Source: Deltaproteobacteria bacterium (GTDB lineage Bacteria; Bdellovibrionota_C; UBA2361; JAGFJO01). Taken from it: 64,000 bases of DNA. Positions 1 through 7,051 of this stretch are shown here, one piece after another (position 1 is the first letter of the stretch; each line of letters starts with the position of its first letter). The notes beneath the pieces were generated by a model. That model was not told the origin of the DNA. It saw only the letters and a list, made by a program, of their open reading frames with translations, and made no database searches. The stretch is from positions 1 to 64,000 of the forward strand of contig JAGFJO010000080.1 in NCBI GenBank assembly GCA_024102635.1, read 5' to 3'. The position numbers were made by a program, and so were the translations under genes.

Positions 1-1
1 A

Positions 2-1357
2 GAGGAGGCAGGCGGTCAGCCCAGGATCAGAAAGGGCGAACATCTACAGTTACAGGATGAAGCATACCGCCTTGCTGCTAACGGATTGCTGGAGGAAGCG
101 CTACAGCGGTACTTGCTTGCGCTTCAGAGGCTACCCTACGAATCCCGGCTGCACTTCGAGATCGGGAAACTGCTCAATCGCCTCGAGCGGCCGGCTGAGG
201 CGGTCGAGTATTTGCGCAGGGCTGTTGACCTCGACCCTTATTTTGTCCAAGCCCAGGTTGAGTTAGGTAATACGTTGCATCAGTCGGGGCATTTCGAAGA
301 AGGTTTGAAGGAGCTGAATGAGTTAGCCAGGCGGCATCCCGACAGCTGGGAGATCCTGAGCGCAATAGGCGAATGCGCGATGCGTCGCCGCTTTTTTGAG
401 GAGGCTGCCGATTGGTTCCGGCGCGCCGTGAGCGCGGCCCCCAAGATGGCCGGCCCGCACTATAAGCTTGCTCAATCGTTGGCCGCGCTTTCCAGATTTC
501 ACGAGGCGCTGGTTCACTGCCGCATCGCTCTCAATTTCTCGCCGGGCCACGAGGCTGCACGGGTGTTTTGCGGAGAACTTTGGATGACTTTGGGAAATTA
601 CGAGATGGGATGGAGGGAGATGCGATCGCGAGCGCTTGCGATGCGTCCGGATGGCGTAAAGGCGTGGCAGGGGGACGACCTCTCCGGCAATACGCTTATC
701 ATCGATGCCTCTTATTGCTCCAAAGAGGAGGTGGTACTACTAGTTAGATTTATCATGGATCCGGCACTCTCACAGGTAGAGAAGTATCTACTTTGTGAAA
801 AAACTTTGCACCCGCTACTTCGCTCCTTGCAGGGAGTAAAGCTGCTCACACCCGGAGATAGTTGGCCGAACGATTGCGTGTATACGGACCTTCACGCCTT
901 TCCATACCTCTCGAATGTCACAGTAGAGTCGGTTCCATGGAACGGCCCGTATTTGAAGCCGCCGTCTCCTTTATTTCTCGAGAGCGCCGATAACCGGGAG
1001 GAGCTGCTGTTCATAGCTGCCCGGGAAGGATCTTACGAAACGGTTATCTCGGAGCTGCATGGAGTGAATTTTGAATCACAGATTCTATTCCAAAACGGCG
1101 AGAAGCGACTGAGCCCGGAAAGTCTGGTCATGATGTTATCCGGCCGGCGTCTTGTCATCACCACTGACTCATTAACTGCCCACATCTGCGGAGCATGCGG
1201 GCTCAAGGCTGTGTATGTGAGCGAGGGGCAGCCCCCTTGGCACTTCGGAACGGCGGGCGACACCAGTTTGTGGTATCCGCAGCTCACCATAATGGCGCCC
1301 GGTCATTCTTATGATCTGAAAGGAACTGTTATGGCTGCGGGCCTGGGCGATCCATAG
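2..1357 (+). CDS. TPR protein with glycosyltransferase-like C-terminal domain, 5' partial
   Basis: The reading frame is open from base 2. A TTG at 86 lies inside a TPR helix pair (AANGLLEEALQRYLLAL), so the gene very probably starts upstream of the window. About six TPR units fill roughly the first 200 visible residues. The C-terminal half resembles the GT-B-like domain of bacterial TPR/O-GlcNAc-transferase-type proteins. Near the end, RLVITTDSLTAHICGACG followed by a SLWYPQL segment matches the usual pattern 'dlvItvDtavaHLaGalg...WYps'. TPRs probably bind a partner or acceptor protein; the donor sugar is unknown. It is convergent with the threonine aldolase gene, 30 bases apart. Confidence 0.75.
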   Translation, partial: EEAGGQPRIRKGEHLQLQDEAYRLAANGLLEEALQRYLLALQRLPYESRLHFEIGKLLNRLERPAEAVEYLRRAVDLDPYFVQAQVELGNTLHQSGHFEEGLKELNELARRHPDSWEILSAIGECAMRRRFFEEAADWFRRAVSAAPKMAGPHYKLAQSLAALSRFHEALVHCRIALNFSPGHEAARVFCGELWMTLGNYEMGWREMRSRALAMRPDGVKAWQGDDLSGNTLIIDASYCSKEEVVLLVRFIMDPALSQVEKYLLCEKTLHPLLRSLQGVKLLTPGDSWPNDCVYTDLHAFPYLSNVTVESVPWNGPYLKPPSPLFLESADNREELLFIAAREGSYETVISELHGVNFESQILFQNGEKRLSPESLVMMLSGRRLVITTDSLTAHICGACGLKAVYVSEGQPPWHFGTAGDTSLWYPQLTIMAPGHSYDLKGTVMAAGLGDP

Positions 1358-1387
1358 CGCTCGCCTAAATCCTTGAGCTAACAAAAT

Positions 1388-2473
1388 TCAACTGGATAAT
1401 TCTTTGAGGTCACCTAGCAGGGCTGCAACGTCCGCTTCGGTAGTATCCCAGGAGCACATGAAGCGGGAGGCGTTGCCGATAAACCCATAGAAGTGCCAGC
1501 CCCGCTCCCTAAGTCTGATGCAAACACGTTCCGGCAGTCTCACAAAAACTCCGTTGGCCTCGCAAGGGTATAAAAGCTCAGCCCCATTTATTACGGAGAT
1601 TCCTGCTGCGAGCATCCTAGCCAAGCGGTTTGTTTCGTGTCCGTACTTGAGCCACACGTCCTCGGTAAGAAGTCCCAGCCATGGCGCAGACAAAAACCTC
1701 ATCTTTGACGCTAGCTGCCCGGCCTGCTTGCAGCGGTAGTCAAACTCTGCTGCCAGCTCCTTATTAAAGAACACCACAGCCTCCCCTACCGGAAGGCCGA
1801 TCTTGGTTCCTCCAAAACACAACACATCCACTCCGACTTTCCAGGTGATCTCCTTAGGAGCGACATTTAGCGATGCCACTGCATTCGAAAAACGCGCGCC
1901 ATCCATATGCACCGAAAGGTCTAGTTTATGAGCGACTTCACGGATCGCATCAAGCTCCGCTACCGAGTAGACGGTCCCGAGTTCAGTTGACTGCGTGAGG
2001 CTAATGGCTCGCGGCTTGGGATAATGGATATCACTGCGCTTTTCCACAATCTCCCGTACTGCTTCAGGAGTTAACTTTCCCGCTCTATTGGGCGCTAAAA
2101 GAATCTTTGTGCCGTTCGAAAAAAACTCCGGGGCTCCGCATTCATCCGTTTCAACATGAGCTGCGTCGGAGCAAATTATGCTGTGATAGGATTGGCAAAG
2201 CGAAGCAAGTGCAAGTGAATTAGCGGCTGTACCGTTAAAAGTAAAATAAACCTCACAATCGATCTCGAATATCTCTCGCAGCTTGTTAGAAGCCTCTGCC
2301 GTCCAACGGTCCTCCCCGTATGATGGTGCGTGACCATTATTGGCTTCGCTGAGCGCTGCCCACGCTTCGGGGCAGATTCCAGAGTAGTTGTCACTGGCAA
2401 ACTGCCGTTTCTCAAAAGATCGAGGGCTCTTATGACGCATAACTCGGATGTACGAATCGCTCAATAATCGCAC
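1388..2473 (-). CDS. ltaE: Low-specificity L-threonine aldolase
   Basis: A PLP enzyme of fold type I that cleaves L-threonine/allo-threonine to glycine and acetaldehyde in the cytoplasm. The N-terminal FASDNYSG segment is typical of the family. DGARF (about residues 181-185) is the cofactor-binding region, and K224 in FGGTKIG is the predicted Schiff-base lysine. The full length of 361 residues fits the family. The frame begins with GTG at 2473; an in-frame ATG at 2440 is an equally plausible start. It stands alone, with wrbA 141 bases upstream on the same strand. Confidence 0.9.
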   Translation of the reverse strand: MRLLSDSYIRVMRHKSPRSFEKRQFASDNYSGICPEAWAALSEANNGHAPSYGEDRWTAEASNKLREIFEIDCEVYFTFNGTAANSLALASLCQSYHSIICSDAAHVETDECGAPEFFSNGTKILLAPNRAGKLTPEAVREIVEKRSDIHYPKPRAISLTQSTELGTVYSVAELDAIREVAHKLDLSVHMDGARFSNAVASLNVAPKEITWKVGVDVLCFGGTKIGLPVGEAVVFFNKELAAEFDYRCKQAGQLASKMRFLSAPWLGLLTEDVWLKYGHETNRLARMLAAGISVINGAELLYPCEANGVFVRLPERVCIRLRERGWHFYGFIGNASRFMCSWDTTEADVAALLGDLKELSS

Positions 2474-2614
2474 TCCTCACCAAAGGTAAGGGAGAAGCGG
2501 ATATACTCCGCGTCTGTCTAACGCACCGCGCGTCATTATATTAAGTAAATACGCATTCGATTGAAAGAGGGCCGGTTCATAGACCCGCCGGAATGGCTAA
2601 AAAAATCTGCGGCG

Positions 2615-3229
2615 TTACCCTCTCAGCTTAACTGCCACCTCTGCCACCCTTTTCCCCAGCGCTTCTGCGATCTTTAGATCTCCTTCTAGAGGAGCTAACT
2701 CTCCCTTCGGGCCGGCTATCGTGCTAGGCCCGTACGGTGTACCTCCGCGTGCCTCGGTATGAATCATGCCTTGAACAGAATAAGGAACCCCAACCATAAT
2801 CATCCCTAGATGGATCAGCGGGATCATCATTGTAATAAGTGTTGTCTCCTGCCCTCCGTGAGTAGAGGCGGTTGAGGTGAAAACTCCGGCTGGTTTCCCC
2901 TCCATCTCCCCCTTAAGCCAAAGGCTTGCCGTTGAATCGATAAGCTGCTTCATCTGTGCAGCCATGTTGCCGTATCGGGTAGGCGAGCCGAAGATGACCG
3001 CATCGGCCGCACGGAGATCATCCACTGTGCAAACAGGAATCTCCTTCTGCTGGTCCCGAACGGCTTTAGCGTGTTCGCTATCGGCGGTGCGTTCAAGAAC
3101 GCTTTCAAATTCCTCAACTTTCAGTAGCTGCGACTCAACCCCTTGAATGCTCGATGCGCCGTTATGAACGGACTGTGCCAGCTTAAAGGTATGACCGTAG
3201 AGAGAGTAAAATACCGTGATTACTTTCAT
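2615..3229 (-). CDS. wrbA: NAD(P)H:quinone oxidoreductase, WrbA family
   Basis: A flavodoxin-fold FMN enzyme that reduces quinones by two electrons and limits redox cycling. The N-terminus (VITVFYSLYGHTFKLA) is the phosphate-binding loop. The motif SPTRYGNMAAQMKQLID and the segment GGQETTLITMMIPL are hallmarks of WrbA as opposed to ordinary flavodoxins. The length of 204 residues is normal. The ATG at 3229 is preceded by a strong Shine-Dalgarno sequence (TAGGAGGATGC), which fixes the start. Confidence 0.93.
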   Translation of the reverse strand: MKVITVFYSLYGHTFKLAQSVHNGASSIQGVESQLLKVEEFESVLERTADSEHAKAVRDQQKEIPVCTVDDLRAADAVIFGSPTRYGNMAAQMKQLIDSTASLWLKGEMEGKPAGVFTSTASTHGGQETTLITMMIPLIHLGMIMVGVPYSVQGMIHTEARGGTPYGPSTIAGPKGELAPLEGDLKIAEALGKRVAEVAVKLRG

Positions 3230-3472
3230 GCATCCTCCTATTTAACTCTTGCAGATAACACGTAAAAGTCGGATCCGAAAACGAGCCGTATCACGCTCTA
3301 ATCGGCACAAAGTTAAAATGTTCAGTGTGGTCACTTCGCCTCACAATCTTATTGGTATACTTTTTATCGATCTAGTTTCAAGCGGCAAGTTGAGTATGGG
3401 TTAGATTATTGTTACAAGGGTTTATATCGGTAGTTTGATCTTTGCCTGCCCTCTACATCCGAGTAAAGCGAA

Positions 3473-3478
3473 TATAAT
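3473..3478 (+). promoter_or_regulatory. Perfect -10 hexamer before the structured leader
   Basis: TATAAT lies at 3473-3478. No good -35 is visible at 16-18 bases. If used, transcription would start near 3485, just before the first hairpin of the leader. Confidence 0.45.
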
Positions 3479-3484
3479 CAATAG

Positions 3485-3701
3485 GTGCGCCTCCTTGGCC
3501 CGATTCCAAGGGCGAAAGAGGTGCATGCTTATAAAGTTTTTCCTAGGTTTCAAGTACTTCAGAATCGGGCCGCAATGGCTCTTCGCTGGCGATTAGGCGG
3601 GCAGCGTTTGCTCCCCTAATCGCCAGCGCAGTGCGTTACTGCGATTCCGGATCTGGAGATCCGTGGCGAGTCCGAGGACCCTTTCCTGAAAGGACAGGAA
3701 A
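3485..3701 (+). promoter_or_regulatory. Structured 5' leader, possible cis-regulatory RNA
   Basis: This stretch of about 217 bases between the TATAAT and the ATG at 3702 is dense in perfect inverted repeats. A local hairpin CCTTGG (3493-3498)/CCAAGG (3506-3511) competes with a long-range 10-bp stem GGCCCGATTC (3497-3506)/GAATCGGGCC (3562-3571). A 14-bp stem follows (3584-3597/3615-3628), then CGGATC/GATCCG (3648-3663) with loop TGGA. A final hairpin TTTCCTG/CAGGAAA (3682-3701) abuts the start codon and holds AAAGGA, the Shine-Dalgarno sequence, in its loop. I recognise no known riboswitch consensus. The alternative folds and the hairpin at the ribosome-binding site suggest translational control. 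Confidence 0.5.
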
Positions 3702-4202
3702 ATGTCTAAGCACAGGTCAAACGGAGCGGTGTGCACAAACGGCACAGCAGGTCATCCCTGCGCGTCATGTGATGCCAGCAGATGTCCCAATGCAAAACAG
3801 GACATCTACCGGGTTTCCATACTGGAGCTGACCCGGGAGCAGCTGATCGAGAGGTGTCTGCGTGATGCGGCTTCGGTCGTCGATGGTCAGGTGACCATTC
3901 ACCCGACCAACGACGGGAAGAAGAGCGACTGCCATGAGGCTGCCGATCTCTTCAAAGAGCTGTACACGTTATGCGGGGGTACTTCACCCTCGCTGGACAG
4001 GGTGAGCCGAATTTTGTCGCGGCTTTGCAACGTGCATCACCCTCGAGGCAAGATTACCTTTAAGTTCCGCTGTAATCGGACGAGCAAGGCTCGCTGCGTG
4101 CAGCGCGACCTGAAGGAACTAAAGCGCCGAGCATTGTATCTCTGCTCTCATCCAGACGGCAAGGGAAGGCCCGAACTCGTCTTGGCTGGCGCCAATGGAT
4201 AA
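3702..4202 (+). CDS. Cysteine-rich protein of unknown function
   Basis: A 166-residue protein I do not recognise. The N-terminus has four closely spaced cysteines (C11, C20, C23, C28, in HPCASCDASRCPN), a possible zinc or metal site. Further cysteines and histidines occur at CNVHH and FRCNRTSKARC. The C-terminal half is basic. No signal peptide or membrane segment is seen. The ATG is placed directly after an RBS hairpin, and the gene is followed by a strong terminator, so it looks like a monocistronic, leader-controlled unit. Confidence 0.65.
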   Translation: MSKHRSNGAVCTNGTAGHPCASCDASRCPNAKQDIYRVSILELTREQLIERCLRDAASVVDGQVTIHPTNDGKKSDCHEAADLFKELYTLCGGTSPSLDRVSRILSRLCNVHHPRGKITFKFRCNRTSKARCVQRDLKELKRRALYLCSHPDGKGRPELVLAGANG

Positions 4203-4249
4203 GGAGGAAATTCACTTCTCGCTCGTTTCATGAGCATTAGATTCCAAGC

Positions 4250-4295
4250 CCCGGCGTGGCTTTTGGGATCTCCCAAAGCCGCGCCGGGAGTTTTT
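4250..4295 (+). terminator. Intrinsic terminator of the cysteine-rich gene
   Basis: A long GC-rich hairpin has arms CCCGGCG.GGCTTTTGGGA and TCCCAAAGCC.CGCCGGG with a 2-base turn, one mismatch and one bulge. It is followed by AG and a TTTTT run. Confidence 0.85.
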
Positions 4296-4368
4296 CCTCC
4301 GATAGTTCTGAGGTTTTCAGCCTGAAGGTTTATGGGGCATGCATCTCGGATTTTTGTTGACCCGGCTA

Positions 4369-5352
4369 TTAGTTGGTTAGTGACGCCCGAAGTAGCCTGA
4401 TTCGCCAGCCGTAACCGTCCCGATGACCGTATGGCTGACGTTCGACGCATTCCCGAAGAGCGCTAGTGTAGGGCGTCTCGGGTATCTCGCGGTACTGTGG
4501 GAAATTGCGATCTGGTTGTTCGTACCTTTTTGAAACAACCGCTATTCCACCCCCCTCAAGACGAGCTTTGACGTGGTGAGATTGAAGGAAGTGGTCTTGA
4601 GCACCATCTAGAACGGCCGCCTTCTCAAAATATGCCCGGATACGTTTAGGAACTAGGGAGATGCCGGGCGAGAACGCTTCAGCGAGCGATATTCGGCTAC
4701 ATACCGTAACCTCCCGTTCTTTCGGCTCTTTGTCATTCGGATGGCGCCATTTAAACGCAATAGTAGTACAGAGCGGCCCCTCGGTGAGATATAGTTTTTC
4801 CAGAATCCTATCTGAAACTCCTTGAGCCGGACTTATCATTTCAAGATTTTCCACACCGAGCGCTTTTAAAGTTGCGAATAGCGGCACAGCTAGGTTCCCG
4901 GTGTGAATTGAATTCCAGAATCCTGACCCTCTATTCCACTCCCTCCCTGTTTCAATCGCTTTAGACCCGCACTGCTCTAGAGTAAGATCTCCCTCAATCA
5001 ATTTTCGAAGTTGGCAGAGATTGATGCTTGCTGTGTCGATCATTTTGAGCCGGGTAGAGTTCAGAATAATGAGCGGTGCGGCGGCATCCGGACCGCTCGC
5101 GCCATAAATATCCTCTCCCTCCTTCGGCAGCGCATTGACTAGATTGAGCTGATGATTGAGGCCCACAAAGTAGTTCATGAGAGGCGCAGAGAACACTCCC
5201 GCCGGCTGCCGTACTGGATTCAAAGCCGTTGCCAACATATTAAGAATTATTGGCCGCGATGAAGGGCTAATCAAGTGCGCCAGTAACCGGCTGAAAAATG
5301 GAGAAGTTACAACGCTCTTTGGTAGAGGAAACAGGGCCAAAGACAATGGCAA
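4369..5352 (-). CDS. Hypothetical protein downstream of a flippase-like gene
   Basis: 327 codons, unrecognised. The frame opens with TTG at 5352, only 14 bases after the stop of the upstream LPG-synthase-like membrane gene, so the two are likely co-transcribed. An internal ATG (residue 39, NMLAT) is an alternative start. The segment PLIILNSTRLK weakly recalls the 'PLLILNAT' strand of patatin-like lipases, but no GxSxG or DGG motif is present, so I do not assign that family. No clear membrane span is visible. Function unknown; the neighbour suggests a lipid or envelope role. Confidence 0.6.
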   Translation of the reverse strand: MPLSLALFPLPKSVVTSPFFSRLLAHLISPSSRPIILNMLATALNPVRQPAGVFSAPLMNYFVGLNHQLNLVNALPKEGEDIYGASGPDAAAPLIILNSTRLKMIDTASINLCQLRKLIEGDLTLEQCGSKAIETGREWNRGSGFWNSIHTGNLAVPLFATLKALGVENLEMISPAQGVSDRILEKLYLTEGPLCTTIAFKWRHPNDKEPKEREVTVCSRISLAEAFSPGISLVPKRIRAYFEKAAVLDGAQDHFLQSHHVKARLEGGGIAVVSKRYEQPDRNFPQYREIPETPYTSALRECVERQPYGHRDGYGWRIRLLRASLTN

Positions 5353-5366
5353 TAGAGTCTAAAAGC

Positions 5367-6326
5367 TCATCGGCCGGGCCGAAGCCCGGAATGGGCCGAT
5401 TGTACTCCTTCATCAACCGGAACATTCATCCGATTGCGATACCATACGAACACTACGCCGCTGGCAGCACTCGCAAATACGACCGAAGCGCTCCAAATCA
5501 TTCCGGCTAAAACTGCTATCTCTTTTGAAAAAAGTACTGGGACGGTTAGACTTGCTAAAACTGCCTCCCTTACCCCTACACCCATCCAACTTAAAGGAAG
5601 AGTGCCGGCAATATTAACAAAAGGTATTATTCCAAGCAGCGTAACAAGAGAAACCGGCGCACCGATTTGGATCGTCACAAGCCAAAAGAGTGATATTTGA
5701 AGAAAGTGATACAAGAGCGCAACTAAGGAGGCCGCAAGTAGCACCTTTGGATCTTGCGGAACCACCGAGAGAATACGGCCTAAGCGTCGAATCGCGGGTC
5801 TTTGGGAGGAACCGAATCTACTTGCCATTCTAGGAGCGCCGTAACCCAATAAGACACAGCCTGTCACTATCAGCAAAGCAACGATAATTAGCCCGGTGAG
5901 ATGTGAGGACAATAGCTGTCCCATTCCAAAAGCTATGCCGATAGTTGCCAGTACGGCAAGCCCGAGGGCCCGATCAAACACCACAAGCGCAAGACTCTTA
6001 TCGCGATCGCGTTTATCGTCGGCTGCCAGCACCGAGCGCACCAGGTCGCCCCCCAAAGTTCCGAGCCCGAAGCAATTTACATAGGCCCCCGCGAAAGTCG
6101 CCCCAAGCGTATTGCGCAGCGAGTGCCCCACTCCTGCGTGCCGTAACAGAAGAAACCATTTGTACGAGGTAACCATCAAGGTGAGCGCGTATCCGGCAGC
6201 CGTTACGAGGATCGCTGTAGGAGGGCTTTCCCTGAACGCTTGCAGGAGTGCCTCGGTATCGGTGAACCAAAGGACCAAGCTTAGAGTGAGAATGCTAAGT
6301 GATATTTTGATGAGAAACTTCTTCAC
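5367..6326 (-). CDS. Lysylphosphatidylglycerol synthase TM-region family protein (UPF0104)
   Basis: A polytopic inner-membrane protein of 319 residues with about eight hydrophobic helices. It has the pattern of the MprF-like flippase domain: FAGAYVNCFGLGTLGGDLVRS, then RALGLAVLATIG, and a C-terminal GVREAVLASL segment. Stand-alone members are thought to flip or move lipids, often alongside glycolipid synthesis. The synthase (GNAT-like) domain of full MprF is absent. It heads a two-gene unit with the unrecognised 4369-5352 gene. Confidence 0.85.
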   Translation of the reverse strand: MKKFLIKISLSILTLSLVLWFTDTEALLQAFRESPPTAILVTAAGYALTLMVTSYKWFLLLRHAGVGHSLRNTLGATFAGAYVNCFGLGTLGGDLVRSVLAADDKRDRDKSLALVVFDRALGLAVLATIGIAFGMGQLLSSHLTGLIIVALLIVTGCVLLGYGAPRMASRFGSSQRPAIRRLGRILSVVPQDPKVLLAASLVALLYHFLQISLFWLVTIQIGAPVSLVTLLGIIPFVNIAGTLPLSWMGVGVREAVLASLTVPVLFSKEIAVLAGMIWSASVVFASAASGVVFVWYRNRMNVPVDEGVQSAHSGLRPGR

Positions 6327-6360
6327 CTGTCATACGATTTAAAATGGGACCTGCCTTCAG

Positions 6361-6647
6361 CCATGCCCAGAGCCGGACTCGAATCCCTCGGCTCGCTGCT
6401 CTCGCTCGGGACAAGCCCTTCCAGAAAAAATACTCCCGTGGTGAGCGAGCGAAGCGAGTCGAACCATGCCGCATGCCCGCCTTGATACCCTCTTACAACT
6501 ACTCCCCACAGAGCCGGACTTAATGCTCTCTACGACCACTCCCGCAGAGCCGGACTCGAATCCCTCGGCTCGCTGCTCTCGCTCGGGACAAGCCCTTCCA
6601 GAAAAAATACTCCCGTGGTGAGCGAGCGAAGCGAGTCGAACCATGCC
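6361..6647. repeat. Two perfect 103-bp repeats carrying a copy of the tRNA-Leu 3' end
   Basis: The copies at 6368-6470 and 6545-6647 are identical. Each begins with CAGAGCCGGACTCGAA, which is exactly the T-arm and acceptor 3' part of the adjacent tRNA-Leu as read on the plus strand (6648-6663). An inverted-repeat body follows (GGCTCGCTGCTCTCGCTCGG ... GAGCGAGCGAAGCGAG), and each ends CCATGCC. A third, truncated tRNA-tail copy (CAGAGCCGGACT) lies at 6509-6520. The second repeat runs directly into the real tRNA, and CCATGCC also precedes the first copy, so the repeats look like successive insertions or tandem duplications at the tRNA 3' end. Short open frames across this stretch are repeat-derived. 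Confidence 0.9.
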
Positions 6648-6727
6648 CAGAGCCGGACTCGAACCGGCACGGTATTTCTACCCCAGGATTTTAAGTCCTG
6701 TGCGTCTACCAATTTCGCCATCCGGGC
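6644..6727 (-). tRNA. tRNA-Leu(TAA)
   Basis: The reverse complement folds as a long-variable-arm tRNA. The acceptor GCCCGGA pairs with TCTGGGC (one G-T), the discriminator is A, the anticodon loop is CTTAAAA (anticodon TAA), and the T-loop is GGTTCGAGTCC. It is 84 bases long and CCA is not encoded. The 3' side abuts the 103-bp repeats. Confidence 0.95.
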
Positions 6728-7051
6728 AAATGCTAGTCCGGCGAACCGGCGCTAAGCCGAAGTTATTACTATCATTCACCTCGTCAAACTGCAATTAAGC
6801 AACAGAGATTACAATCGGCTGCCGCCAAAGTCTTTGATGCTCCCTGCTCCTTACTAGCCGAAGAGGCCGCATTAAATAAGTCCACAGGGGTTTTTTTATA
6901 GGATTACGTCCCGCAAGGCCCCATCTTCAGGATAACTTCACTGGACAGCCTAAACACCCCTGCGTGACCATTTGACGATGATGACGCCTCTCACCCCTTC
7001 GAGTTTGATTATCGCCGCAATTGTGCAAATATACTTGCCGGATATTTAGCG
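6728..7051. other. Intergenic region before otsAB
   Basis: 324 bases between the tRNA-Leu 5' end and the trehalose gene. The only signal I can support is a promoter-like pair close to the ATG (listed separately). The tRNA-Leu promoter must also lie here, reading leftward, but I see no clear hexamers for it. Confidence 0.5.
7005..7035 (+). promoter_or_regulatory. Candidate otsAB promoter
   Basis: TTGATT (7005-7010) and TATACT (7030-7035) are 19 bases apart. The expected start would leave a leader of only about 10 bases, consistent with the absence of a Shine-Dalgarno sequence before the ATG at 7052. Confidence 0.4.

Noticed and set aside
4369-5352. Patatin-like lipase assignment
   Set aside because: Only one strand-like segment resembles patatins; the GxSxG nucleophile and DGG motifs are absent.
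6357-6721. Open frames on the minus strand across the tRNA-Leu repeats
   Set aside because: They translate the repeat units and the antisense of the tRNA itself; the two copies give identical peptides only because the DNA repeats.
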